A stretch of DNA of 64,000 bases, from positions 992,001-1,056,000 of the forward strand of contig NZ_CP029347.1 of the NCBI RefSeq assembly GCF_003143555.1, read 5' to 3'. The stretch's first letter is position 1. Each line of letters begins with the position of its first letter. This document shows positions 21,885 to 32,601 of this stretch, one piece after another. A model generated the notes under the pieces. That model ran no database searches, had not been told where the DNA came from, and saw only the letters and a list, made by a program, of their open reading frames with translations. The DNA is from Saliniradius amylolyticus (lineage in GTDB: Bacteria > Pseudomonadota > Gammaproteobacteria > Enterobacterales > Alteromonadaceae). The position numbers were made by a program, and so were the translations under genes.

Positions 21885-24263
21885 ATGCCTGACAGCCAGA
21901 TTCTCACCCCAGCCCAACTCACCGCCAAGCCCAGTCGTCGCCTGATTAACCAGGCGCTGAAAGACGACAAGGTGCTGGAAGCCAGCTTTATCGGCCAGCA
22001 CCGGGCTCGTGAGGCGTTGAGCTTTGGTCTGGGTATCAATGCCAGAGGCTATAACCTCTATATCATGGGGGAGCCGGCCACCGGCCGTTTTACTCTGGTT
22101 AAAGAATATATTGCCCGGCATGTAAAAACCGATCAGGCGCCCGATGACTGGTGTTATATCAATAACTTCGACGATGAACGCGAGCCCTTTGCATTGCGAC
22201 TGCCAGCCGGAGCGGGCAAGGTGCTGCAGGATGACCTTCGTGGTTTAGTGGATGAACTGTTGGATACCTTCCCTGCCGCTTTCGACAATCCCAGTTATCA
22301 GCGTAAGAAAGCCTCTATCAAGCAGCAGTTCGACAAACGTTACGACCAGGCCATCAAAGTAGTTGAGGAGTACGCCCAGAAACACAATGTGGCCCTGTAC
22401 GAAGACAGTGGCACCATCAGCTTTGCGCCCATTGTGGACGGTAAGCCGGTTAACGATGAAGAGTTTGCCAGTGCCAGCGACGAGCAGCGCCAGCAATTTT
22501 TTAACCGGATCGCCGAGCTGGAAGAGTATCTCAACGAACAGCTGCTTGAACTACCCAAGTGGAAACGGCAGATGTCCGAGGCGCTGCGTAAACTGTGTCG
22601 GGATACCGCGGAGCAGGGCATCAAGCCGCTGCTGAAAGAGCTTGAACACAAATATGCCAACGAACTGGGGCTGGTGAAGTTTTTACGCCAGCTCAGGCCC
22701 AACCTGGTGGACACGGTGGTGGATCTGCTGGTGGATGATGGCAAAGACGATAAAACCGAGGAATTGGACCATCGCGGTATTCTTGAGGAGCATTACTTAC
22801 CCAATGTGTTGGTCAGTCATCAGTTGCATGGCGAGGTGCCGGTGGTCTATGAACCGAATCCAACCTACCAGAATCTGTTCGGGCGCATCGAATACACCAG
22901 TACGCAGGGCGGGGTCTACACCAATCACCGTATGATCCGCCCCGGTGCCCTGCATAAGGCCAATAATGGCTATTTGCTGTTGGATGCCGATAAGCTGCTG
23001 GAGAACTCTCAGGTATGGGAGGCGCTTAAGCTGGCGCTTAAGCGTGGCGAGTTAAAGATGGATGTGCAGCAGCACGATATGGGCATGGTGAACACGGTGA
23101 CCTTAAGTCCGCAGTCCATGCCGCTTAAAGTCAAAGTGGTGCTGATGGGCTCGCGGGATCTCTACTATTTGCTGCAGGAACTCGACGACGAGTTTGATGA
23201 GCTATTCCGTGTGTTGGTGGACTTTGACCATGAGATACCGCTGGACAAGCACACACTGAATGACTTTATCGGCCGGGTGCGTCATCAGGTCAATGAACTG
23301 GGACTGACCGCTATCTCCCCCAAGGCCATGTACCGGCTGGTGGAATATTCGTTGCGCCTGGCCGAGCATCAGCAAAAACTGTCGGCCCGCTTTGCTGATG
23401 TCATTGAGCTTTTGCATGAAGCCCATTATTTCTGCCGTCAGCAACAGGTGGATACTCTGGATGTCAGCCATATTGAAACGGCTTTGCGTGCCAAGACCGA
23501 GCGGAGCGGACGCATCAGCCAGAGCCTGCTGGAGGAAATCAAGGAAGGTCAGATCCTGATCGACACCCATGGCCAGGAGGTGGGCAAGGTTAATGGTCTG
23601 ACCGTACTGGAGGTAGGCGGCAGCGTCTTTGGTACACCCACGCGCATCAGCTCCACCGTGTACGCCGGTTCCAACGGCGTGGTGGATATTGAGCGAGAGG
23701 TGGAACTGGGCCGCCCTATTCACTCCAAGGGAGTGATGCTGCTCACCGGTTACCTGGGTTACAAATACGCCCAGAATTTCCCGCTGACTTTGTCAGCCAA
23801 TATTGCCATCGAGCAGTCTTACGGTCATATCGACGGTGACTCGGCCTCGCTGGCAGAGTTAGCGGCCCTGGTTTCGGCGCTGATCCGCCAGCCCGTATTA
23901 CAGTCGCTGGCGGTGACCGGCTCTATTAACCAGTATGGTCAGGTGCAAAGCATCGGCGGTGTGAACGAGAAGATCGAGGGCTTCTTCAAGCTCTGCCAGC
24001 ATCGGGGACTGACCGGTGATCAGGGCGTAATCATCCCCAAATCCAATCAGATCAATCTGGTGCTGGATAAAGAGATCATCAACGCGGTTAAGCAGGAGCG
24101 CTTTGCCATCTACACCGTGGAGACGGTGGACGAAGCCCTGGCCCTGCTGATGAAACGTGATGCCGGTGAGCTAAACAGCAAGGGGCGCTACCCGAAAAAC
24201 TCCCTCAATCAGATGGTGGTGGAACGGCTACAGGAGATCGCCCAAATAGTGATGGGGGATTAA
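21885..24263 (+). CDS. LonB-like ATP-dependent protease
   Basis: A 792-residue AAA+ protease of the Lon family without the classical Lon N-domain (AAA_32 plus Lon C-terminal protease, as in LonB/YcbZ-type proteins). The P-loop is GEPATGRFT, with Arg where most P-loops have Lys, a variant I associate with this subfamily. A long helical insertion follows (about 130-260). The Ser-Lys dyad is Ser653 in DGDSAS and Lys696 in VNEKIEGF. It probably degrades damaged or regulatory proteins in the cytosol; substrates are unknown. It overlaps the convergent gene at 24260 by four bases. Confidence 0.9.
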   Translation: MPDSQILTPAQLTAKPSRRLINQALKDDKVLEASFIGQHRAREALSFGLGINARGYNLYIMGEPATGRFTLVKEYIARHVKTDQAPDDWCYINNFDDEREPFALRLPAGAGKVLQDDLRGLVDELLDTFPAAFDNPSYQRKKASIKQQFDKRYDQAIKVVEEYAQKHNVALYEDSGTISFAPIVDGKPVNDEEFASASDEQRQQFFNRIAELEEYLNEQLLELPKWKRQMSEALRKLCRDTAEQGIKPLLKELEHKYANELGLVKFLRQLRPNLVDTVVDLLVDDGKDDKTEELDHRGILEEHYLPNVLVSHQLHGEVPVVYEPNPTYQNLFGRIEYTSTQGGVYTNHRMIRPGALHKANNGYLLLDADKLLENSQVWEALKLALKRGELKMDVQQHDMGMVNTVTLSPQSMPLKVKVVLMGSRDLYYLLQELDDEFDELFRVLVDFDHEIPLDKHTLNDFIGRVRHQVNELGLTAISPKAMYRLVEYSLRLAEHQQKLSARFADVIELLHEAHYFCRQQQVDTLDVSHIETALRAKTERSGRISQSLLEEIKEGQILIDTHGQEVGKVNGLTVLEVGGSVFGTPTRISSTVYAGSNGVVDIEREVELGRPIHSKGVMLLTGYLGYKYAQNFPLTLSANIAIEQSYGHIDGDSASLAELAALVSALIRQPVLQSLAVTGSINQYGQVQSIGGVNEKIEGFFKLCQHRGLTGDQGVIIPKSNQINLVLDKEIINAVKQERFAIYTVETVDEALALLMKRDAGELNSKGRYPKNSLNQMVVERLQEIAQIVMGD

Positions 24264-25159
24264 AAGCCCTGTTTTGCCTGAACTAAATGCGCATTTAAAA
24301 TGGAAACCCGCTCATTTTGCACAAAAAAGCCAGCTTGTTGGTATGCGTGCCGGACTCGGTTGTCTTGCCGTAACACCTGCAAGCCTTCCTCCAGAGCCTT
24401 GTAGGCGGCCTTCCCTAGAGGGTGATTGCGACTGATGACATAGTGCCGGCTTCCGTCTAAAACAACAGCCACCCCGGGCACGGCAACGAGTGTAATAGAG
24501 CCACCTGTATTATCCACATTGTTGACGACAAAGTTCTTTTGTTCCGGCAAAAACGGGCTGAGCATAAAATCTACCCAGCCTCGGTAAACCATCTGAGCCT
24601 GACTGACCCATGAGTCTTCGCGCACTAGCTCTTTAAGCCCCAGGTTATTCAATGTTCGCCAGTCAACAGACCACTTGGGTGTCGATACGGAGGTGAGTTG
24701 ATGCAAGTCTTCCAGCTGTTTTATGGCAAGGGTGGCTTCGTTACCGGGCTGGGTATAAATGCCAGCAAGATATTCGCCGCGTCGAATCACTGGCTTGGAG
24801 ATATAAACATGCTGATTGATGGCCTGTGCATCTTCCAGCCAATAGGAATCAAAGCTCATCAGCAGTTCACCGGTTTTCAGCATTCGGGTATTGCGGAAGT
24901 TTACTTTGCCGGGAAAATACTCGAAGTGATAGTCGAAACCGCCGAGTTTTAACGCTTGCTGCGCTATTATCATGTCGACCACATCCCGACGCATTCCTCG
25001 TTGAGAGAAGTTTGTTACGGACAATACGGGCTTATCACCCACAGCCTTCTGGTAGTCAGCGTAAACATCGTCACGAATGAATATTGGGATGGGTTTGGCT
25101 TCTGTGGCAGTCACCCACATTATCCAGATAAGTACAATGAGACCTGCTTTCAACGGCAT
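24260..25159 (-). CDS. Orphan periplasmic binding-like protein
   Basis: A 299-residue protein with signal peptide (MPLKAGLIVLIWIMWVTATEA). Its body resembles solute-binding family 3 (DMIIAQQALKLGGFDYHFEYFPGKV at the start of the lobe, LLMSFDSYWLED, a late LGKAAYKALEEGLQVL). No ABC permease or ATPase is nearby. It may bind a small ligand for sensing or act alone. It is convergent with the LonB-like gene. The general layout is like the gene at 7958-8809, but the two are not close in sequence. Confidence 0.7.
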   Translation of the reverse strand: MPLKAGLIVLIWIMWVTATEAKPIPIFIRDDVYADYQKAVGDKPVLSVTNFSQRGMRRDVVDMIIAQQALKLGGFDYHFEYFPGKVNFRNTRMLKTGELLMSFDSYWLEDAQAINQHVYISKPVIRRGEYLAGIYTQPGNEATLAIKQLEDLHQLTSVSTPKWSVDWRTLNNLGLKELVREDSWVSQAQMVYRGWVDFMLSPFLPEQKNFVVNNVDNTGGSITLVAVPGVAVVLDGSRHYVISRNHPLGKAAYKALEEGLQVLRQDNRVRHAYQQAGFFVQNERVSILNAHLVQAKQGF

Positions 25160-25359
25160 CGCCTATTAAATAACCCATATTTTTGATTGTAGCAAAACCG
25201 ACTGATGCGACTCTACAAGAAAGATACAAGGTAGGCTCGCTGATATCCTGCTCAGGAATGGTGTTAACGGTTAGTGGGAGGAGTTCAAACCGGTCGGGGG
25301 CCGAGAGTGATTCGTTCCATACCAAGGCTCAAAGGTTGGGAGTCATGCTGAATCAGGTG

Positions 25360-25380
25360 AGGCCCACCTTCTGTGGGCCT
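25360..25380 (-). terminator. Hairpin downstream of the his operon
   Basis: Perfect eight-base stem AGGCCCAC / GTGGGCCT with a five-base loop, seven bases after the hisIE stop. The T tract is missing, so it may act with Rho or as a 3'-end stem. Confidence 0.5.
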
Positions 25381-25387
25381 TAAAGGG

Positions 25388-26008
25388 TTACTTCTGATGC
25401 CGTTCCTTGAGCACTTCCACCACATCGTTCACACTGAGATCGCTGGCTTGCAGTAGCACCATCAGGTGATAGAGCAGGTCGGCGGATTCGTTTTTAAGCT
25501 CATTCCAGTCTTTGGCGGTGGCCGCCAGTGCGGTTTCTACGCCTTCTTCACCCACTTTCTGGGCAATGCGTTTGATGCCTTTGCCGTAGAGTTTGGCGGT
25601 ATAGCTGCTGTTCGGATCGGCATTTTTACGCTCGGCCAGTAACTGTTCCAGCTCGGCGATAAAGGTGAACGCCGGGGTCGCGCCTTCATGCCAGCAGCTT
25701 GGGTCACCGGTGTGGCAGGTGGGCCCGTTCGGTATCGCCAGTGCCACCAGGGCATCCTGATCGCAGTCGGCCGACAGTTCCACCAATTCCAGCGTATGGC
25801 CGGAGCTCTCGCCCTTGGTCCACAGGCGCTGTTTGGAGCGGCTAAAGAAGGTCACATGGCCGGTGGCCAGGGTTTCTTTGACGGCGTCCGGGGTCATATA
25901 GCCCTGCATCTGGATCTTGCCCGATACGGCGTGTTGGACCACCACCGGCAGCAGGTTATCCATCTTGTCCCAGGCCAGAGCGTCGATATTATCCAGGGTG
26001 ATAATCAT
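25388..26008 (-). CDS. hisIE: Bifunctional phosphoribosyl-AMP cyclohydrolase / phosphoribosyl-ATP pyrophosphatase
   Basis: A 206-residue fusion. The N-terminal HisI half (to about residue 115) has the [22 protein letters not shown]-type core and the metal-binding CDQDALVAL and CHTGDPSCW motifs. The C-terminal HisE half has [18 protein letters not shown]. Together they catalyse steps 2 and 3 of histidine synthesis. It is the last gene of the operon, and its start overlaps hisF by four bases. Confidence 0.97.
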   Translation of the reverse strand: MIITLDNIDALAWDKMDNLLPVVVQHAVSGKIQMQGYMTPDAVKETLATGHVTFFSRSKQRLWTKGESSGHTLELVELSADCDQDALVALAIPNGPTCHTGDPSCWHEGATPAFTFIAELEQLLAERKNADPNSSYTAKLYGKGIKRIAQKVGEEGVETALAATAKDWNELKNESADLLYHLMVLLQASDLSVNDVVEVLKERHQK

Positions 26009-26787
26009 AAGTCGTCCTTTCGAATGGCAATGCCGTGTTGGCGTAAGTAGTGTTTTAATTCGCGAATGCTGATCAGGTTCTTATGAAACACAGAGGCAGC
26101 CAGTGCGCCGTCCACATCGGCCTGTTCAAACACATCCAGAAAGTGAATCATCTCACCGGCACCACCGGAAGCGATTAAGGGCACCTTACAGGCCTGACGA
26201 ATACTGGCCAGTTGCTCGATGTCATAGCCCTGGCGTACGCCGTCCTGATTCATGCAGTTCAGTACAATTTCGCCCGCGCCCCGCTCCTGCACTTCTTTCA
26301 CCCAGTCCTTGGTTTGCCACCTTGTGGTTTGGGTGCGGCTTTCATCGCCGGTAAACTGTTTGACCTGATAGACACCGCTGTCGGCGTCGAAATAGCTGTC
26401 GATGCCCACCACCACACACTGCTGGCCGTAGCGGTCATGCAGCTCGGTAATAAGGCTCGGATCGGCCAGTGCCGGTGAGTTGATGGAGATTTTATCCGCG
26501 CCCATGGCCAGAATATGGCCGGCCTGTTCGACGGACTTAATACCGCCTGCCACGCAGAAGGGAATATCGATCACCTCGGCGATGCGACTGACCCAGCTTT
26601 TATCCACGGTACGGGCATCGGAAGAGGCGGTGATATCGTAAAACACCAACTCATCGGCGCCGGCTTTGGCATAAGCTTCGGCCAGCGGCACGATATCGCC
26701 GACGATTTCGTGGTTACGAAACTGCACGCCTTTAACCACCTTGCCGTCGCGCACATCGAGACAGGGGATGATACGTCTTGCCAGCAT
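26005..26787 (-). CDS. hisF: Imidazole glycerol phosphate synthase cyclase subunit HisF
   Basis: A 260-residue TIM-barrel subunit that uses ammonia from HisH to make imidazole glycerol phosphate and AICAR. It starts [20 protein letters not shown] at ATG 26787, overlapping the hisA stop by one base (TGATG). The alternative start at 26802 lies within hisA. Catalytic aspartates fall in CLDVRDG and in LNCMNQDG. Confidence 0.97.
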   Translation of the reverse strand: MLARRIIPCLDVRDGKVVKGVQFRNHEIVGDIVPLAEAYAKAGADELVFYDITASSDARTVDKSWVSRIAEVIDIPFCVAGGIKSVEQAGHILAMGADKISINSPALADPSLITELHDRYGQQCVVVGIDSYFDADSGVYQVKQFTGDESRTQTTRWQTKDWVKEVQERGAGEIVLNCMNQDGVRQGYDIEQLASIRQACKVPLIASGGAGEMIHFLDVFEQADVDGALAASVFHKNLISIRELKHYLRQHGIAIRKDDL

Positions 26788-27524
26788 CAGTCTCGCTCCC
26801 ACAGTTGGATGGCGTCACTAAGCTCGAACTTACCTTCCAGCAGGGAGCGGCCCAGAATCACCGAGTCTATGCCGGAAGCCTTGAGCGCGCGAATATGCTC
26901 CAAATTGCCGATGCCGCCGGAAGCCTGCCAGATCACCTCGGGGAAGTCGGCTTTGACCTGTTCGTACAAGGACTGATTGGGGCCCTGCAAGGTGCCGTCG
27001 CAGGCAATATCGGTACACAGCACGTGTTTGGCGCCCACGCTCTGGAAGTCTCTTAACAGGCCTGCCAGCTCGACGCCGCTGTCTTGTTGCCAGCCGTGGG
27101 TGGCGATGCATTTTTTGCCCTCGGCGTTGATATTGATATCCAGCGCCAGCACGATCTTATCGGGGCCATAATCCTGCATCCATTGTTTGACCAATTCGGG
27201 CTGCTTGACCGCCAGTGAGCCAATTACTACGCGGCTGACACCAGCATCGAGCAGGCTCTTGACGTCCTCTTCGCTGCGAATGCCCCCACCGGCCTGAAAC
27301 TGCATCAGACCTGTGGCCACCATCTTTTCGATCAGCGCCAGCTGACGTTTAGCCGGGTCTTTGGCGCCAGTGAGATCCACAATATGCAGCCACTTAGCAC
27401 CGGCGTCGGCATAGCGTTTGACCACATCCACGGGGTCGTAGCGGTAAGCGGTTTTTTGGTTGTAGTCGCCCTGATACAAACGGACCACTTCACCGTCGAT
27501 CAGGTCAATTGCTGGAATAATCAT
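26787..27524 (-). CDS. hisA: ProFAR isomerase HisA
   Basis: A 245-residue TIM barrel that isomerises ProFAR to PRFAR. It begins [20 protein letters not shown], with AIDLIDG carrying the first catalytic Asp and [14 protein letters not shown] the second. It lies between hisH (two bases) and hisF (one-base overlap). Confidence 0.97.
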   Translation of the reverse strand: MIIPAIDLIDGEVVRLYQGDYNQKTAYRYDPVDVVKRYADAGAKWLHIVDLTGAKDPAKRQLALIEKMVATGLMQFQAGGGIRSEEDVKSLLDAGVSRVVIGSLAVKQPELVKQWMQDYGPDKIVLALDININAEGKKCIATHGWQQDSGVELAGLLRDFQSVGAKHVLCTDIACDGTLQGPNQSLYEQVKADFPEVIWQASGGIGNLEHIRALKASGIDSVILGRSLLEGKFELSDAIQLWERD

Positions 27525-27526
27525 GG

Positions 27527-28141
27527 TTAATCACACAACTCGATAAAGTTCTTTAGCAGACGCGCGCCGACCGGGCCGGAGCGCTCGGGGTGAAATTGCA
27601 CGCCGTAGAAATTGTTCTGGCCGATGGCGGCAGAGAAGGGCAGGTTGTAATCGCATTCAGCCAGGGTGTAATCGCCCGGTGGCACGCTGAAGCTGTGCAC
27701 AAAATAGAAGTAACTGCCTTCGTCGATGCCATCAAACAGCGGTGAATCCTGAGTCGGTTGCACAGTATTCCAACCCATATGGGGCAGGCGCAGATCCCCC
27801 ACCTGCATACGGCTTACGCGGGCGTCGTCCTGGTTGATAAGACTTAAGCAATCCACCATGCCTTCTTCGGAATAGCGGGTCATCAGCTGCATGCCTAAGC
27901 AAATACCCAACACCGGCTGAGTGAGTGAGGGTAGCACCTGAATCAGACCTTTGTTGGCGATTTGCTCCATGGCCGCCTTGGCGGCGCCCACACCGGGCAG
28001 AAACACCTTATCAGCGGCCTTGATTACTTCGGAGTGGTCCGACACGGTCACCTCATAACCCAGGCGCTCGATGGCAAATCTCACGGACGAAATATTGGCG
28101 CAGCCGGTATCCACAATCACCAGATTCGGTTGCTTGGCCAT
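27527..28141 (-). CDS. hisH: Imidazole glycerol phosphate synthase glutaminase subunit HisH
   Basis: A 204-residue class I glutamine amidotransferase that feeds ammonia to HisF. The catalytic triad is visible: Cys in GICLGMQL near residue 79, with His and Glu in FHPERSG near the C-terminus. The start at ATG 28141 ([11 protein letters not shown]) follows the hisB stop by one base. The frame open to 28177 overlaps hisB. Confidence 0.96.
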   Translation of the reverse strand: MAKQPNLVIVDTGCANISSVRFAIERLGYEVTVSDHSEVIKAADKVFLPGVGAAKAAMEQIANKGLIQVLPSLTQPVLGICLGMQLMTRYSEEGMVDCLSLINQDDARVSRMQVGDLRLPHMGWNTVQPTQDSPLFDGIDEGSYFYFVHSFSVPPGDYTLAECDYNLPFSAAIGQNNFYGVQFHPERSGPVGARLLKNFIELCD

Positions 28142-28142
28142 G

Positions 28143-29213
28143 TTACAAGGCTCCCTTGCTGCTGGGTAATACATCACCGTGCTTGGTCACCGCCTGGCGC
28201 AGCGCCCGACCAAATACCTTAAACAGGCTCTCTACCTGATGGTGGGCGTTGCCTTCGGTGGTGGACAGATGCAGGGAAATACCCATGCTGTCACTTAAAG
28301 AGCGGAAAAAGTGACCGACCATTTGCGTAGACATCTCACCCACACGCTCCTGACTGAAGTCAGCCTCGAACTTCAGATAAGGTCGGGCGGAGATATCCAG
28401 CACACATTCCGCGCGGCACTCATCCATGGGCAGGGCAAAGCCAAAACGGCCGATGCCGCGTTTATCGCCAAGGGCCTGACGCAGGGCGTCACCTAAGGCC
28501 AGTGCGGTATCTTCCACCGAGTGGTGATCGTCAATGTGCAAGTCACCTTTCACCTGAATATCCAGTGAAATGCCGCCGTGGGTCGCGATCTGATCCAGCA
28601 TGTGGTCGAAAAAACCCATGCCGGTGCTGATGCTCGACTGGCCTTGGTTGTCCAGGTCCACTTTGACCCGAATATCGGTTTCGGAGGTGGTGCGCACCAC
28701 TTCCGCCACGCGACCCTGACTGAGCAGCGCCTGTTCGATGGCGGGCCAGCCGTTGCTGTCGCGGTCATACTGAATGCCTTTAATGCCCATGTTCTCGGCC
28801 AGCTGAATGTCGGTATCGCGATCACCTATGACATAAGAGCGGGCAAAATCCACCTTGCCTTGTTGCAGGTAGTCTTTCACCAGCCCTAAGCGCGGCTTGC
28901 GGCAGGCGCAGTCATCGTCGGGGAAGTGAGGGCAGATCAGCACATCGTCAAAGCGCACGCCCTGAGAGTTAAATACCTGCATCATCTTATTGTGGGGGGC
29001 ATCGAAATCCGCCTGCGGGAAGCTGTCCGTACCCAGACCATCCTGGTTGGATACCATCACTAAGCGAAACCCGGCGTTTTGCAGCTTTAATAATACCGGC
29101 ACCACCTGAGGCTCGAACACCAGCTTTTCTAGGCTGTCGAGTTGCTTGTCCACGGGCGGTTCTTCAACCAGTGTGCCATCGCGGTCAATAAATAAAATGG
29201 CCTGTTGACTCAT
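28143..29213 (-). CDS. hisB: Bifunctional histidinol-phosphatase / imidazoleglycerol-phosphate dehydratase
   Basis: A 356-residue two-domain enzyme of the gammaproteobacterial type. The N-terminal HAD phosphatase (about 1-165) has the DxD motif in [12 protein letters not shown] and a zinc loop with [14 protein letters not shown]. The C-terminal dehydratase (about 166-356) has manganese-binding histidines in [12 protein letters not shown] and [10 protein letters not shown]. It covers the dehydratase and phosphatase steps either side of HisC. The start overlaps hisC by four bases. Confidence 0.97.
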   Translation of the reverse strand: MSQQAILFIDRDGTLVEEPPVDKQLDSLEKLVFEPQVVPVLLKLQNAGFRLVMVSNQDGLGTDSFPQADFDAPHNKMMQVFNSQGVRFDDVLICPHFPDDDCACRKPRLGLVKDYLQQGKVDFARSYVIGDRDTDIQLAENMGIKGIQYDRDSNGWPAIEQALLSQGRVAEVVRTTSETDIRVKVDLDNQGQSSISTGMGFFDHMLDQIATHGGISLDIQVKGDLHIDDHHSVEDTALALGDALRQALGDKRGIGRFGFALPMDECRAECVLDISARPYLKFEADFSQERVGEMSTQMVGHFFRSLSDSMGISLHLSTTEGNAHHQVESLFKVFGRALRQAVTKHGDVLPSSKGAL

Positions 29214-30289
29214 GCTGTCTCCTGCTTAAAGAAGGCGTCGATGGCCGCCAGCAGGCGGGCGTTTTGCGCCTTATCGCCCACGCTGATGCGCAGGCAGTTA
29301 TCTAGATATAATTGTTTGGACTGGTCGCGCACTAAGATGCCTTGTTCAACAAGCGCGTCCATTAAGCCTTGCTTGTGTTCGGTGCGCACCAGCACAAAGT
29401 TGGCCTGGGTGTCACCCAGCACCTCGAATTCGGCCCGTGAACTGAGCGCCGCGCGCAGTTCGGTTTTCAGGCCGTTTAACTCGCCGACTTGCTGCTTAAT
29501 GGTAGCAAGGCCTTGAGCCGACAGAGCTTGCGCGGCAATTTGTGCCACAGGCTCGGCCAGTGGATAAGGCGCGATAACCTTAAGCAGCACCTCAATGATC
29601 TCTGGTGAGGCCAGGGTAAAGCCGCAGCGCAGGCCGGCCAGACCAAAGGCTTTTGACAGGGTGCGCAGCACAACCAGGTTATCGTAGTCAGCCAGTTTAT
29701 TGGCCCAGTTTTCGCCTTCGGCAAATTCAATATAAGCCTCGTCCACCACCACCAGGGCTTTGTCTTTAAACAGGGCTAAGGTCTGGTGAATAGACTCGGC
29801 ATCAACCTGAGTGCCTGTGGGATTATTGGGCGAGCAGATAAACACCAGTTTTACCTTGCCAACTTGGCTTTCAATGGCGTCCATATCCAGGCTGAAGTCG
29901 GCCTTCAGTGGTGCTTTTTCCACGCCCACATTAAAGGTTTCGGCGCTGATGGCATACATGCCGTAGGTGGGCGGGCAAATAAGGATGTTATCCTTACCTG
30001 CCTCACAAAAGCCGCGGATCAAAAGCTCAATGCCTTCATCGGCGCCGCGGCTCACCAATAGCTGTTCAGGCTCTACCCCCGCGTACTGGGCGTACGATTG
30101 AATCACCGTCTTAGGCTGACAGTCGGGGTAGCGGTTAAAGCGGCTGGCATCCACGCTGTAGTCATTGGCAAAGGGCGACTCATTGGCATTGAGCCAGTCC
30201 TGACCACCGGAGAACAAGCGCCGTGCCGACTGGTAAGGTGTGAGCGTTTTTACATGCGGGGATTGTAACTTATCGGCCAGATTGCTCAT
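29210..30289 (-). CDS. hisC: Histidinol-phosphate aminotransferase
   Basis: A 359-residue fold-type I PLP enzyme that transaminates imidazole acetol phosphate. The PLP lysine is in [17 protein letters not shown] near residue 219. SPNNPTGT and VVDEAYIEF are family landmarks. Four-base overlaps with hisD upstream and hisB downstream indicate coupled translation. Confidence 0.96.
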   Translation of the reverse strand: MSNLADKLQSPHVKTLTPYQSARRLFSGGQDWLNANESPFANDYSVDASRFNRYPDCQPKTVIQSYAQYAGVEPEQLLVSRGADEGIELLIRGFCEAGKDNILICPPTYGMYAISAETFNVGVEKAPLKADFSLDMDAIESQVGKVKLVFICSPNNPTGTQVDAESIHQTLALFKDKALVVVDEAYIEFAEGENWANKLADYDNLVVLRTLSKAFGLAGLRCGFTLASPEIIEVLLKVIAPYPLAEPVAQIAAQALSAQGLATIKQQVGELNGLKTELRAALSSRAEFEVLGDTQANFVLVRTEHKQGLMDALVEQGILVRDQSKQLYLDNCLRISVGDKAQNARLLAAIDAFFKQETA

Positions 30290-31578
30290 GATAACGTCTC
30301 CATTCTCAGTGCCACCGCCTGTTTGTGGGCATCCAGACCCTCGGCGCCCGCCAGGGTCATAATGGCCGGGCCTAGGTTTTTAAGGCCCTGTTCGGACAGC
30401 TCCTGCACCGTATAGCGGCGCATAAAATCCAAAAGCCCAAGGCTTGAGGTATTGCGCGCATAGCCATAGGTGGGCAGCACATGGTTGGTGCCGCTGGCAT
30501 AATCGCCCGCCGACTCCGGCGAGTAGGGACCTAAGAAGATGGAACCGGCATTTTTAAGCTGGGCCAGTAAGCCACGAGGCTCGCGCGTTTGTACAATCAG
30601 GTGCTCAGGGCCATAGGCATTAGACACCGCCACCGACTCACTCAGAGAACCGGTCAGTATATAACGGCTGTGAGTCATGGCCTCAGAGGCAATGGCATTG
30701 CGGCTTAAGCCCGCTAGTTGCTTGGCTACTTCGGCTTTGGTGGCGGTGATGAGCGCTTCGCTGTCGCTGACCAGCACCGCCTGTGAGTCGGTACCGTGCT
30801 CCGCCTGGGAAAGCAGGTCGGATGCCACAAAGGCCGGATTGGCCTCGCTATCCGCCAGTACCAATACCTCAGAGGGGCCGGCGGGCATATCGATGGCCGG
30901 GCCGCCGGGTAATAAACTCACCTGCTGTTTGGCCTCGGTAACAAAGCTGTTGCCGGGACCGAAGATTTTATCCACTTTAGCAACCGACTCGGTGCCAAGG
31001 GCTAAAGCGGCAATGGCTTGCGCACCGCCGACTCGATAAATTTCATCGATACCACAGAGCTTAGCGGCATAGAGGATTTCATCGGCCAGCACACCCTCTT
31101 TATTGGGCGGCGAGCACAGTACCTTGCGTGGGCAGCCCGCCACTTTGGCGGTGGCACCCAGCATTAATACGGTCGAGGGCAGAGGCGCCGTGCCGCCGGG
31201 AATGTATAAACCCACCGCGTCGATGGCTTCGTGTTTCAGTTCGCAAATCACGCCGGGGCTGGTTTCTACCTTAGTGTCGGCAGGTTTTTGCGCCTCGTGA
31301 AACTTGGTGATGTTGGCATAGGCCAGCTCGATGGCCTGTTTGACCGTATCACTCAAGCGAGCTTCGGCCTCGTCTATGGCGCTGGCAGGTAGTGCCAGCT
31401 CCGATAGGGTGACCTTGTCGAAGCGCTCGGCGTAGTCGAACAGGGCCTTATCGCCTTGCTTACGGACCGTCTGAATAATGTCCCGAACCGTGGCCGTCAG
31501 CGATTGGCTGTCGGCCATGGCCGGACGGGCTAATGCCTCGGTTTTTTCGTCATTGGACAGTTGTGACCAGTTCAGCAT
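30286..31578 (-). CDS. hisD: Histidinol dehydrogenase
   Basis: A 430-residue zinc enzyme that oxidises histidinol twice with NAD to histidine, the last step. It has the YIPGGTAPLPSTVLM motif, DMPAGPSEV, SQAEHGTDSQAVL and the ending with YGPEHLI and TYGYARN. It has the usual length and lies two bases after hisG. Confidence 0.97.
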   Translation of the reverse strand: MLNWSQLSNDEKTEALARPAMADSQSLTATVRDIIQTVRKQGDKALFDYAERFDKVTLSELALPASAIDEAEARLSDTVKQAIELAYANITKFHEAQKPADTKVETSPGVICELKHEAIDAVGLYIPGGTAPLPSTVLMLGATAKVAGCPRKVLCSPPNKEGVLADEILYAAKLCGIDEIYRVGGAQAIAALALGTESVAKVDKIFGPGNSFVTEAKQQVSLLPGGPAIDMPAGPSEVLVLADSEANPAFVASDLLSQAEHGTDSQAVLVSDSEALITATKAEVAKQLAGLSRNAIASEAMTHSRYILTGSLSESVAVSNAYGPEHLIVQTREPRGLLAQLKNAGSIFLGPYSPESAGDYASGTNHVLPTYGYARNTSSLGLLDFMRRYTVQELSEQGLKNLGPAIMTLAGAEGLDAHKQAVALRMETLS

Positions 31579-31580
31579 GT

Positions 31581-32480
31581 TTACCCCAGCATCTTTTCAA
31601 TGGGCAATACCAGAATGCTGCTACAGCCTAAGGCTTTGAGTTTTTCCATGGTTTCCCAGAACAGGGTCTCGGTGGAGACCACGTGAATGGCCACCTGCTC
31701 ATCATTACCGGCCAGCGGCAATATGGTGGGGTTTTCGGCGCCTGGCAGTAAAGATTTAACCTGGTCCAGCACCGTGCGTGGCGCGTGAAGCATAATGTAT
31801 TTGCTCTCTTTGGCCTGCATCACACCGTTCATGCGGGTGAGGTATTTGTTCACCAGCAGTTGTTTGGTATCGGACAGTTCGTCGGCGCGCTGAATTAATA
31901 CGGCTTTGGATTTGAAAATGACTTCTTTTTCTTCCAGGCCATTGGCTTCCAGCGTGGCGCCGGTGCTGACCAGATCGCAGATGCCATCGGCCAGGCCCGC
32001 GCGAGGGGCGACTTCCACCGAGCCATTGAGCATCACCGCGCTGGCGTTAATGCCCTGCTCTTTGAAGTAACGCTCTAACAGGTGAGGGTAGGTGGTGGCG
32101 ATCTTTTTGCCTTCCAGCCACTCAGGACCGGTGTACTCATCTTCACTGGGAATGGCAATAGACAGACGACAGCCGCCAAAGTCGAGTCGCTCCAGGACTT
32201 TGTACTCTGAGCTCTTGCCAGCGGCCTGACGCTCCAGCATCTTCTCTTCTAATTCGTTTTCACCGATAAAGCCTAAATCCACGACACCGTCCATGACCAG
32301 GCCGGGAATGTCATCGTCGCGCACCCTGAGCAGATCCACTGGTTGGTTGGTGGAGTGGGCGATCAGCAAGCGATCCCGCAGAGAAAACTTCACCCCTACG
32401 GCCTTAAGCAGGTCCATACTGCCATCGCACAAACGACCGGATTTTTGTACTGCGATTCTGAGTCTGTTGCTGTCTATCAT
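31581..32480 (-). CDS. hisG: ATP phosphoribosyltransferase HisG (long form)
   Basis: A 299-residue first and committed enzyme of histidine synthesis, normally feedback-inhibited by histidine. It is the long form, with a C-terminal regulatory ACT-like domain (about 225-299), so it needs no HisZ. Motifs are [12 protein letters not shown], the [13 protein letters not shown] loop, and [18 protein letters not shown] (PRPP-binding). It is the first structural gene after the attenuator. Confidence 0.97.
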   Translation of the reverse strand: MIDSNRLRIAVQKSGRLCDGSMDLLKAVGVKFSLRDRLLIAHSTNQPVDLLRVRDDDIPGLVMDGVVDLGFIGENELEEKMLERQAAGKSSEYKVLERLDFGGCRLSIAIPSEDEYTGPEWLEGKKIATTYPHLLERYFKEQGINASAVMLNGSVEVAPRAGLADGICDLVSTGATLEANGLEEKEVIFKSKAVLIQRADELSDTKQLLVNKYLTRMNGVMQAKESKYIMLHAPRTVLDQVKSLLPGAENPTILPLAGNDEQVAIHVVSTETLFWETMEKLKALGCSSILVLPIEKMLG

Positions 32481-32514
32481 GCTGATTCCTTAATGCTGTT
32501 GTGCCGCCTAAACG

Positions 32515-32586
32515 AAAAACCCCCGGAAGTCGCCTTCCGGGGGTCACGCTTAATGCTCCACTGGAAGGCGATACTAAACCTTCCAG
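32515..32586 (-). promoter_or_regulatory. his attenuator: alternative hairpins and terminator
   Basis: On the minus strand four segments follow the leader. A is CTGGAAGG (32586-32579), B is CCTTCCAG (32568-32561), C is CCGGAAGG (32540-32533) and D is CTTCCGGGGG (32529-32520). A pairs with B. C pairs with D as part of a ten-base-pair terminator stem (32520-32543) followed by TTTTT (32519-32515). B can instead pair with C (CCTTCC/GGAAGG) and block the terminator. This is the classical amino-acid attenuation layout. Confidence 0.88.
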
Positions 32587-32601
32587 CAAGAACCTGAAAG
32601 G

